Positions 45,201 through 57,000 of a stretch of 64,000 bases of DNA are shown piece after piece. How positions within the stretch are numbered: position 1 is the stretch's first letter; each line of letters opens with the position of its first letter. The notes beneath the pieces are model-generated. The model saw only the letters and a list, made by a program, of their open reading frames with translations. It ran no database searches and was not told the DNA's origin. Made by a program: the position numbers and the translations under genes. This DNA comes from Saccoglossus kowalevskii (Eukaryota > Hemichordata > Enteropneusta > Harrimaniidae): NCBI RefSeq assembly GCF_000003605.2, contig NW_003134351.1, forward strand, positions 134,258-198,257. The letters are read 5' to 3'.

Positions 45201-47105
45201 GTGTATTGGGCATGTTTGTCAGTGGGGTAATCCTAATTCAAATGATTCCTCATTGTCGACTTCTAAATAAATTATTTTACTTCTAATGTTGCATATTGTT
45301 CATTTATTTTTGTTGATTTTTTTTCATTTACCATTCTACCTCCTGTCGCAGTTTGATCTGCGTGTTAAAAATGTTCGTGAATTTTTGTTTTTTGCAGGGG
45401 ATGTTCGGGTATACGCCCACCCTTTTTTTTCGTCCATTTTCCATGTTAAGGACCTTCGGCGCTTACTCGGATAATCACGGTATTTATGCTTGAGTTTTGA
45501 TGTATTTTTGACCATAATTCACATACTGCCACAGGAAATCAAATTCAGCAGTATGTGTCAATAATCAAGTTATATATTTTGTAGTAAAAAACAGGATTCA
45601 CAGTCATTTCTTGCCAAAACACAAACCTGTTTCACCAATTATGCAATAAAGAGGTTCATATCCATCAATAACAAACCCAGGACACTGAATGACACTCGGA
45701 CTGTTTGGCTAAAAAAGGTTTTGCTTATCCCCATCACAATGGTTTATTGATGTACAAAATGTTATGAATTCATATGGAAGTTAGTATTCCGATTGAGAAA
45801 TCCAGCAACGGTGTTGTGACACCAGTCTAATCTTTAAAAAAAAATGCTGCGGCAATGTGATTTTTTTTTTGGACATCAAGCAACTATTTGTGCATGCATC
45901 AGCAAGAAATTGTGGTAAAAGTTCTTCAGGGCCCCTCACAGTTACCAATAACTAACCCTAACCATGCCTCTCCCCCCATTTTAATTGTATATATGCCGTA
46001 CCTTCAAGACACGTACAGTTATCTGGAGGGGCACTTACAATTACATTGGGGGTGCTAGGGTTCTTTTCGATAATGCACCACCAATGACCATTGGAATGGC
46101 TTTAGTTCAAAGACATCAACTGTTTTAAATAACAGCATCATATCCATACATAATTGCAGGCATATGTACTCAGCATGGTATAGAATGTTGCCATACACTG
46201 TATCAGAATAATACATGAAAACACCTTTTTAAATCAATTTTACCAAGACTTTTGGTTTATAAACGATTTCCACTTACTCTGAATGGTTTAAAATTCATCT
46301 AAAATTGCGGCTCTGCAATGCTTCAGCTTGCATCATTGGATATTGGAAAATGGAATTTGATTGGCCCGCCCATTGTTTACATAAACATTATCAGAGGTGC
46401 TAATCATATTCACTATACATAACATTGTCTGTCTTGAAAAGATGCATTGTCACACTGGCAACTGTGGGGTTAGTGGACACCCAGAATTAGTTCTTATATA
46501 CAAATAAAAAATAATAATACATATAAATGAGATTACATAAGGTGATAAAAATGCACCAAGTTAAATTAGTATTTCAGTAAATTTTACTACTAACATACTC
46601 ACCATCTAACGTGTTCTGTAACTCTAGAACTTGACAAATGAGCCTGGCTTTTTCTTCAGCTTCATCGTCAGTTATTTTATCATCACTACAAGTGCTGCTT
46701 GGGGTACTAGCAAACTGACTCCCCATACTACTGCTTTGCCGCATTACACTGCGAACTTCACCTATGAACGAACAAGTGGTTTACTATTAATTTACAGGGC
46801 GGATTATAACGTGTTATTATATCATAATCGATCCCATTAATAATAAGTACATATTAAAAATGAAATTAATAAAAGTCAAGGTCACTGGAAAAATATGAAA
46901 AGCGTTTAATCAAATTCCGGAAATAATGACATTACGGTCAATTTTATGACTCCGACTTGAGTCCTGAATCATCCGTTGACCGCCAGACAATACGATTACT
47001 ACGACGTTTTAGTTTGATACTAAACTTAACCGAGGCTAACCTACCTTGCTCACTGTCATCTGACAAAGACACATTAAACATCGCACCATTTCCAGCACCA
47101 CTCAT
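42245..47105 (-). CDS. SCOC: SCOC, short coiled-coil protein
   Basis: Three coding exons on the minus strand join in phase to 120 aa: 47105-47045, 46761-46603, 42387-42245. The C-terminal half is nearly identical to vertebrate [39 protein letters not shown] and [16 protein letters not shown], ending KSKKK. Residues about 57-105 form the parallel coiled coil that dimerises and binds ARL1-family GTPases and FEZ1. The family acts at the Golgi and in starvation-induced autophagy. The N-terminal 55 residues are Ser-rich and not conserved, as expected. The start is fixed by the only ATG in the first exon. Intron 2 is 4.2 kb and holds a 1.06-kb TIR element and a family D repeat. The gene is head-to-head with the SWIM/SNF2 gene. 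Confidence 0.95.
44421..45480. mobile_element. 1.06-kb TIR DNA transposon without visible gene
   Basis: The left terminus CCGTATTTATCCGAGTAAGC (then GCCC) is matched by the right terminus GCTTACTCGGATAATCACGG (preceded by GGC), an inverted repeat of about 23 bp with about three mismatches. A TA lies on both sides, consistent with target duplication. I see no transposase-like frame in the interior, so it is non-autonomous. It lies in SCOC intron 2. Confidence 0.75.
45925..46070. repeat. Dispersed repeat family D, inverted copy
   Basis: The blocks 'ggcccctcacagttaccaat', 'aaccctaaccatgcctctcc' and 'acttacaattacattggggg' are reverse complements of the two ends of the 28140-28510 copy. The central part is missing. 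Confidence 0.55.
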
Positions 47106-48042
47106 CGTGATCTTTGAAAGCGTTTAATTTGAAGAAATATCTAGTCTAGTCAGTCAGTCTATTTGTATGCAGGCCGCCAGCGCCTTCCGGTTTTTCCTAA
47201 CGACGTCTGTTAGAACTGCCACTCTACTATGAATTTTTCTACTTCATGCGAGGTAACCTAGGCGTAAATACTCGTGCTTGGTTAGTCCAATATCTGTGCC
47301 GTTTCTATCGGTCGCGAAATCTCTCCAGCAAAGGCTAAATTTAGTAACAAAACACGGGAATTTAATAAAACCTCTCACCACCGTCGGCCATCTTGCCAGT
47401 AATGACGTCACTAGAGTTCAGGGCATGATGGGAGTTAAATGTCTGGCGCGAAATTTGGTGACGTCAGGGGGTGTCCCATAAACGCTAGAAATTTGGAAAG
47501 GTGCACATCTGCCCATTAAGCGGTATTTTGTGAGTATTTCTTTTATTTTTAAGTGTTGGTCTCGAAAAAAAGTTCATCACTTAACTAATGTTATCAGTAA
47601 TCCTGCGAGGCAGTGATTGAATCGATTGAACATGAAAAGTGGTGTTGTTGTCCACCTCGACTTTAATTAAGTTTTCCAGATCACCTCTGCGTTGTTATTG
47701 TTATATAGTTGACCCTCACTACATCTGGAAAGATTCCAGTTGCAAAATATGTTGTGTTTTCCATTTGTAACACATTGAATTCACAGTAATGTACCAAATG
47801 AAACATTCTATTCTGCGTTATTTGTGTGATGTCAAACTTATTTTAGCCCCTCTCGCCCTTTACAATAATGGTTTATCCCTTGTGTCAGTGGTGGTGGGGA
47901 TCAGCACACCACCTTACTAACTTCCTGTGTGATGCCCTGATTGTTTATAGTTTAGTGTTGAGTGATATAGAAAACAGACTGGAGCAGAGCGTCCTTGGGT
48001 GTACATCTTACAGTCCCCATCTCCAAGTTTAAGTACTTCATC
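47106..48042. promoter_or_regulatory. Bidirectional promoter of SCOC and the SWIM/SNF2 gene
   Basis: Start codons lie 937 bases apart in opposite directions. Within 47387-47466 are a YY1-type core (GGCCATCTTG), two perfect CRE sites (TGACGTCA at 47403-47410 and 47459-47466), an E2F-type site (TGGCGCGAAA, 47444-47453) and a GCATGATGGGAGTT block like half of a ZNF143 site. The area is CpG-rich compared with its surroundings. The frame at 47278-47481 overlaps these sites and is not taken as a gene. Confidence 0.6.
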
Positions 48043-51000
48043 ATGGTGAAAAATACATATGGTAAAACTGCCTGGGGAAAGGCATTTCTAGATGCTATGG
48101 GGTAAGTTTGTTTTTTCATTGCTTGCTTGTAGCATGGAGGTAGAAAAGAGCTTTTCTACCTCCATGCTTGTAGTAAGTTTTATTGATAATTATAGCAATA
48201 TTTCTTGCATTGGTATGTGTTCTAAGAAGCATTATTTTGGCTGTATACTGTAGAATACTTTATTTTCGCTTGGAATTTATTTTCGCTGAAGGGATGATTC
48301 CGTGAAAATAAAATCCAGCGAATAAACTTTTTTCCCTATGTTTCACATTAAACTCATGAAAAATCAGTGAAAATAAATTCCAAGCAAAACGCCCAAAAAG
48401 CCTTTTCAGCGAAAATTAATTCCAGCGAAAATAAAATATTCCACAGTACATGGTATTTTGCAACTCTACATACATTTCATAAATTGCCACACATAATGCT
48501 GAAAGGTAAATTGTAAAGAAAATAAGATTTGTTCTACTTAAAAAAAGGGGTTGAAATTAATGGCGTTCCTGTATTAATTTTTCAACCAACCTTTCCACTG
48601 TCAGTGTATCAAATAATACAAGATTAATGTTGCTGCAAATTGTAAAGACCAGCAGCACCTAGATACTATGACAATGATTGGCCAAAAATACTGGTGTCTA
48701 GTTTAACTCATCTCAGAACATACTGTGAAATACTTTATTTTAGCTGGAATTAATTTTCGCTGAAAAGGCATTTTGGCTGTTTTGTATGGAATTTATTTTC
48801 ACTGATTTTTGACGAGTTGAATGTGAAATATAGAGGAAAAAAGTATATTCGCTGGATTTTATTTTCACGGAATCATTCTTTCAGCGAAAATAAAGTATTC
48901 TACAGTACCCTTTTACAGCATTGTATGTCTTGTGCTTCTCTTATTTAAATTTTGTTTTCTTAGTTAAAATTAAGAAATCAGGTGAATTGTTGGCGAATAT
49001 TGAAAGTTTGTCCCATGCAGGCAGGAAGCGGTCAATACTTGACAGGAAGTCTGTCACATTGAATTGTTTTCATTGTTCAATGAATGAGCCTATGGATATG
49101 TGAATTAACTTTGGAGAAATGCACAATTTTATCTATCTAATAATATCAATAAACCACCCACTGTTATTACAGAATATTTTTTTGATTTTAATTGATGAAA
49201 TAATTGACATTAGCGGGTGATAAACATTCAAGATCAAAACAAGCTTTCAACATGAATCAGTTGTTGCTAGTGCAGACATTTTTGCTTTAATTATATTCTT
49301 CTTTTTTTTTTTTATATGACAGGAGAATAGATATGAATGCCAGATTGGGAAGAGGTAAAAGTTATGCAAATACTGGTAAAGTGGTGAAAATCACTATCAA
49401 TGGATCACAGGTATCTTAGACAATTTATTTTCTACATACTGGAGAGTATTATATTTTCACTTGGAATTTATATTCTCCATTTTAAAAACAAGGGATGAAT
49501 CAGTGAAAATAACATCTGAAATGTCTTTCAAGCAAAAATGAATTCCGATAAAATAAAGTATTTTATAGTGCCAATAATATCATTTGTATATTGTCAATAA
49601 GCCGTTTACGGTTTGGTTTCCAACTGTAAAGTCAAAGTAAGATTTTTCATCCTGTTTCTCTGCAGTCAGTTTTATATAAAACCATTTCCATATCACAGAT
49701 TATTTGAGACATCACACACAGATTGTGTCATTAAACATAAATGAGCTGCCGGTGTAGACATAAGAATGAATATTTGAGACACTGTAGTACTCGTAATTTT
49801 CTTCTTTTTTTTTTTATTCAGAACAAGATTTTGACTTGTTGATATATTAAAGCTATTCATGAATAAATTTATAATTTGTTCTTTCAATTTAAAAAATGTA
49901 TTTGAGACACAAGTATAATAATTTCCTTTTTTATTTAAATTTTGATAATTTAAAAAAAAAAAAGATTTTGACTAGAATTGCCTCTGTCTGTGTTGTTGAT
50001 TTGTAATGTATGTTATGGGTTTATTATGCTAATGAGGTTATGAATATTAATGAGCAACCAGTACTCATACCTTGGCATTTAAATTCTATTATATAATTTA
50101 TTTTTTTGATAGAAAGCAATCATTTGTAGCCATTCCAATGTTGGCATCTCTTTTAAATAATGATTTTTATTTCAGGTCAAGGCAAAGGTGATGGGGCAAA
50201 TGATATATACAGTAGATGTGTTGTATGAAAACTTCAAACAAGCCAAGAAAAACATTGTGTATTCCTTAATTGAACAGAATCCATTACTATATGGCCATAT
50301 AATCAATGGTGAACTACCTGCTGAGCTGATTGGAATGATTGAAGAGGTAAGCAAGGATAAACATTGGTTTTGTGGGTTCACCCTCCAGCTGACTCAGAAG
50401 TATAAAATAGATTACTGTGGAATACTTTATTTTCGCTGGAATTAATTTTCGCTGAAAAGGCTTTTTGGGCGTTTTGTATGGAATTTATTTTCACTGATTT
50501 TTGATGAGTTTAATGTGAAATATAGGAAAAAAAGTATATTCGCTGGATTTTATTTACACGGAATCATCCCTTCAGCGAAAATAGCGAAAATAAAGTATTC
50601 TACAGTATCTTCTGTCTAAATCACAAATAACATTTAGCAGATTTAAGAGAATGGCATCTTATCAGGTGGAAGCAATGACAATTGTCCTGTATGCTGTTCC
50701 TGTCCTCCATTCACTTTCTTGTGTGTCCACATCACAAATAGTAGCAGATTTGACCACAGGATAGTTGCTTTCACTCAAAGTAGCCTGTTGTTTTGAATAA
50801 TAAATGAAAATAAACACTTAATATTTTGCCTATCCAGGTTTACCTTGCATTGGTTGCTTGTGAATAAGTTTTCCTAGACTGTTATGGACACTGTTGTTGA
50901 GGCTACTGTAAAATAGACATTGCAATATACTTATGCATTACTATGAATTCTATCTTACAGGCGAAGGTGAATTTGTTTCCCCAACGTTGGAGTGATATGA

Positions 51001-54000
51001 AAGCCAAGTGCAGTTGTCCAGACTTTGGTAATCCTTGTAAGCACATGGCAGCAGTATATTTCCTGATCACGTCAGAAATTGACAAGAATCCTTTTACATT
51101 GTTCACCCTACATGGTATGGATCTTGTTAAACATTTCAATATTAAAGTGTCTGAGACTGAACCAGGATACCCACTGCCAATTCATCCAGCTAAACATGTT
51201 AAGGTAAGCAAAAAATTAGGTTTATTGAATTAATGTCACTATTATAGCGGTAAACGAAATTGTTTTAAGAGCCCCAAATAAATATTAACACAAATAAATG
51301 CATTTTGCTTGCATTAGAACACCTTTACAGCAAACACAAACAAGATTCCTACTGGTAATAATAATAATTTTATTAACACTTACACATTCCCCGGAGGGAT
51401 TGGCAATGGTTACAAAAGTTTAAAAAGGAATAAAAGGTTACAAAACAGAAAATAGATAAGAAAAAAACAAACAAAAAAACAATCTAAGCTAATACATTAC
51501 AGATAATAGCTAGTATAAAATTATGATACTACGATAGATAGAAAACAAAATGCAAAACTCAAATAGTGAGAGAAGGTTGTCACTGGGGTTGCTGTCTTAT
51601 TTCAAAACACTTCTTTAGGTACCTTGCTACGGGGAGTGTTAGGCCACTGTTGTTTAGCAAGGCTATGAATTGGGTCTTTAGCGGCAAATTTTTAAAGTTT
51701 TGGATTATGGTTTTTGTTATTTCGAATAGGACATTTTTTTCGGGGGTATATCTTTTACATGACATCATGAGGTGATACTCATCTTCTACTTCATTTTTAT
51801 CACAAAGGTTGCATAATCTATTAGCAAGGGGTATTCCTTTGTGTCTGCCAGTCTCAATTTTCAAGTTATGGTCACTGAGGCGGAATTTAGTTAAATTTTC
51901 GCGCATATCAATGTTTTTCAGGGTAACAAGGTATGTTTCGAAAGCAAAATTGTTTTTTAATTCTCAGTATGATTAATTCTCTGTATGTTCTGTAGTTAGC
52001 AAGCAGCCTATGAGGGACTTTCTTATTGGTGCTATCAAATAACCTAATGTTATGCAAACGATTTATTACATTTTGTGACAATCTTACTCCCCCTAGAATT
52101 TTTGTAGTACTATGGCTAAGTTGTCTGTTTCACAATGCAAGATTATTGTGACTATACAAAAGAAATTGTAAGTTATCTCTACAAATCATATTTGAGGAAT
52201 TCTTGAGGAATTGGAACATTGCTATGGACTTTCCTTGATAATTACCTATATGAATCTTTTGCCCGCTGTAATATTTGCAAAATCTGCCTGGATAATTTAT
52301 GAATTTCAAAAATATTAGTGTTGTATTCCTTGCATTGATCCATTTCAAAAGTTACAAATGTAGGATTTATACTCAGGGTGATCTTCTTTTTATCCCTAAG
52401 GCCTTGTTGATAGAAGTGAATTAAATCATGAGGTAGTACGATATTATCCATAAATTGTATAATACAACACGTAAACGCAACACAAATTGTGAATTGTTCA
52501 TAACTAACTTCACTTACTGAGCACACTTTCATTGATCACCAGGATGAGATCGATGAGACCGACGGAGAATTTGACCACATGAATGAACTAAAGAAGTGTG
52601 AACTGTTGAAGATTCCATCTTTGTCAGGATTTATTTTAGACTGTCTGAGTAGTAATCCACCGTTCTCATCACAGTTGGACTACAAAGAGGTTATGCAGGA
52701 ATTCTACAGGTAGTGGTTTTACAATGTATTAATAGATCATAATAAATCATTCCATTGTACATTTTTTATCAGATCTTTAATCCTTCTACTATTGAAGTCT
52801 GATCTAAACTTTTCTGAGACAATTGAGATTGATTGGGCTACTTTATCTTTGAAATAAATTGATTTATATGTTGATTTATTTTCTCAAATGTATTGGCTGA
52901 CAGATTGCATTTTGGCATTTGCCATTTCAAAATCGCTTCTCTGCAGACCAATCTATATTGCAGCAGGAAACAAACAACGCTTTTGCATTTGAATCATTTT
53001 AATACAACAATACAATGTTTTTCAAATTTAACAAAGACTGTGATGATGATGATGATGATAAAGAATTATTACAGCTCGTTAAGAACCAACAACTGTTTAT
53101 TCACATCTCAAGCAGATAGCTATTTACAAGCTAGCTGCCACAATCTATCAAAAAAGAAAACATGTATCTGATTAACTTTTTCGGTGAAAGTAAATTCCAA
53201 ATAAAATGATTTGTATTTTGTATTCTTTTAGCTTTACTGCCAAGAAAGGACGAGAGATGTTAATGCGACTGAGTGGTGCTGGCAGCAAAGAAGAAGGCTG
53301 GCTCTCAGAATTAGATTTGGATGACGTACATCGTGTTCTATCACAGAGTGAATTTCGTCTGTCATTGGATGATAAGTTTAATAGTAGATCTGTGTGGATA
53401 CATAATGAATTGTGGGATGAAGATTTGAATCCAAATCAGTTGTTTCAAAGCATGCCATTTACAACTGAGATGCTACAGGAAGATGGTTGTAAGTGGAAAT
53501 TTTATTTGTATTTGCATATATTAGGGTAGAATGACTACTATTCTAGTAATAGGCTGAGCCCTGATACAATCTTCATTATTAGTCCACATTTGGATGTCAT
53601 ACGAAAAAAATGACTTATAATTTTACCCCTGTGCATCTGTCCGTGCATGTATCTCCAAGTCCCAGACATGCCTGAGCTGATTCATGTGTTTTATAATCCA
53701 ATTCAAGATGGCTGAATGGTAGCCATTTTATTGCTAAAAACTCATCAAAACTAAGCATTACTGCCATTCCAGAACTGGATAATAGTCATAAATGGATATA
53801 TTTCATTCACACTTGGTATATCCATTGAACATAATGGGTCCTAGGTGATTCAAATTTTATTCAAACTTGGTATATCCATTGAACATAATGGGTCCTAGGT
53901 GATCCAAATTTTATTCAAACTTGGTATATCCATTGAACATAATGGGTCCTAGGTGATCCAAATTTTATTCAAACTTGGTATATCCATTGAACATAATGGG

Positions 54001-57000
54001 TCCTAGGTGATTCAAATTTTATTCAAACTTGGTATATCCATTGAACATAATGGGTCCTAGGTGATCCAAATTTTATTCAAACTTGGTATATCCATTGAAC
54101 ATAATGGGTCCTAGGTGATCCAAATTTTATTCAAACTTGGTATATCCATTGAACATAATGGGTCCTAGGTGATCCAAATTTTATTCAAAATAGCTGACTG
54201 ATAGCCATGTTGTTTTTAACCAGTATTGCTAACAAGGCTGGACATCTTCAAATTTTGTACATACATCATAACACATTTGCAATGCATTTCTTTCAGATCA
54301 TCATGACTGATCATCATTTTTGTGCTAAGAATGCATTTTGAATGTCATGGGCAGAATGAAGGAAGGAATTGCACAAATAAACTAGCTCCACTTTGTATCA
54401 TGTTTGTCGAATGAGTGTAAATAATTATTTGGCACTAATGTTGACAGTCACTAAAAACTGGATGGGGACTTGTTAGATTTGTTATTCCTCAGCGTAATAA
54501 ACAAAATGATCATTGCTGATGTATATTAATTCTATATATATTGTTTTTCTCACAATATAGTGTCACAGAGATGGGTAAAGCTGGACATATTGATTGCAAT
54601 ACAGGTATGTATTCTACTATTAGGATTGTACAGTGGCCCCTCGCTAAGTCGCGCCTCGGTAAGTCGCGATTCGGCTAAGTCGCGGGTACTTGGATGGCTC
54701 CCAAAATTTCTATTGTGTTTTGACAGCAATTTTGAAGTACAAAGACTAAATGTTTCGTGGCATAGTGTTTTTAACTAACCGTTAAAGAGACAACTTAACA
54801 CCCACTGTCCGTCAATTGCTGAGACGCAATGAGCAACAGTGGCCTTACTCAAGGTGTCAACAGGGGTGTCGAGTAGTGACCGTACGTACTTCTTGGCCGG
54901 GCCAATTTTGGTATACCCCTACAAAAACTCGCTACAATGAGTTGAATTCATAGAATTCTGATCTCTATTTCTCAATTGAGCAGCATGTCAAAGCGAAAGC
55001 TATACAGCCTGTTCGTACGCCATAAACTCACGGCGATCGACCGTGTCAAACCAAGTTAAGGGTTGCACGTGATGANNNNNNNNNNNNNNNNNNNNNNNNN
55101 NNNNNNNNNNNNNNNNNNNNNNNNNNNNNNNNNNNNNNNNNNNNNNNNNNNNNNNNNNNNNNNNNNNNNNNNNNNNNNNNNNNNNNNNNNNNNNNNNNNN
55201 NNNNNNNNNNNNNNNNNNNNNNNNNNNNNCTCGAAAAACTGAGAGAAATTATCTATGAAGGTGGTTATTTTGACGAACATGTTTATAATTGCGATGAAAC
55301 TGGTTTATTTTGGAAGCTGTTACCGTCGAAGTCACAAGCAACAGCAAGCGGCCCACATAATATCAGACACAAACAAAATAATCAACGCAATGTTTACAGC
55401 AAACATAATCATGATTTTATTCGAATACTGCCTGACACATGTGATGATACATCAATTAACTAAACCGAGGGTTTATATGTGCTTTTTATATGTTTTTCAA
55501 TGCACGACCTCCCTCTTTCACGACGTCCCTCGGTAAGTCGCGGCCCTCGATAAGTCGCGATTTTTGCTTGGATCCCAACACCAGCGACTTAGCGAGGGGC
55601 CACTGTATTAAGATAGGTGACTAGAATTAGATAGTAGAAGACCAAAATGTCACACTTGCTTTAGACAGCACGTCTTGTATACAAAGTAGCTGGTTGAAAG
55701 TAGATAGCTACATTTATATAGTCACAAGCGTTCTCTCAGGGAAACTCCTGTATTATTGAATGATAATTTATTGTTTTGAAAATGCATTCACAATTTGGTT
55801 TATGTATCATAATGATTTGTTTTCAATGAAATAAGTTTAATAGAATGAATTAAATCATAGACCTTTTCTAAGGTCTATGACTAAATTTGATTGTCTAGAA
55901 CTTAGTTTTATTTTGGTTGGTGCAGACTTAATGAAATGAGTCAGCCATAAAAGTACTATTGTTTGTGAAACTTCTCCAGTTCACATGTATTTAGTTTTGT
56001 AATCTAAAATATTTGATGTACTAACTTACAATGTCATAAAATGTGAAGTAATTGCATTGGTATTTTAGGGAAGGCCACATAAAAATATTTGGGAAGAGAA
56101 GAACAAATCTTGTATACAGATTTGTACCAGAAAAAAATCAATATATATATGGGCAATATGTACTGAAACTCGTGTAAAATGATTACTAGAACAGTTAAAA
56201 ACAAAATTCATTTATCACCCTTCCGTAGTGGTCCACCCCTCATTGATTTTTAGTAATAATATTTAAGATGATTTTTTTTCTGTTTTGCAGTTGTTGTTTC
56301 ATATCAGCAATGACTTTGGAAGTTCTAGTTATCACTATTTTTTCTATGCAAGTCGTGTTGCGTTACAAATCATGTCAGGACAGGCCTTCGTTCCTGATGT
56401 GCTGCCTCTTACCACTCATGGTGATGAAAAGATTGCTAATTTTAAGGTCAGTCATAGAGGTCCTGTATCATCGGTTTACTGTCACTCATGGACAAGTTGC
56501 TGAATGAGTTTGTACAATTATTTCAACTCTGGGGCTAATCTGAATGTTATGTTGAATGTCTTGCGGACTTATCCAGTGTATGGAGATTTCTTGGGGACAT
56601 GTCTGTGCATATTAAATAGCTAATTTGCATAATAATTATCTTATTTCAGGCTGTGTTTGCAAAATCTCAAAAACTTCTGAGCGAATTTTGATTAAATTGC
56701 ATACATATGTACCTTGGAATAATACACAGCCATGATTAGTTTTAGGACAATGTCTGTGCATATTAAGCAGCTAATTTGCATATTGATAAAGTTTAGTACA
56801 TATGTACCTTGGGGTACTGGTATGCTGAATTCCAACAATAATCTCACTCAATTCTGTTCTCACAATCAAAAATTTTCAACCATCCACAGTGTTCTATGAT
56901 GTTATTGGCTAGAACCATATTCAATTGTTACGTACAAAATGAGGTCACATCCCAACCCTTGCAAAGACCTAGAGTTAGCGTAAGATTTTCATTGCATATA

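Noticed and set aside
47278-47481. 67-codon frame upstream of the SWIM/SNF2 gene
   Set aside because: It overlaps a dense set of promoter sites and starts without an ATG in good context.
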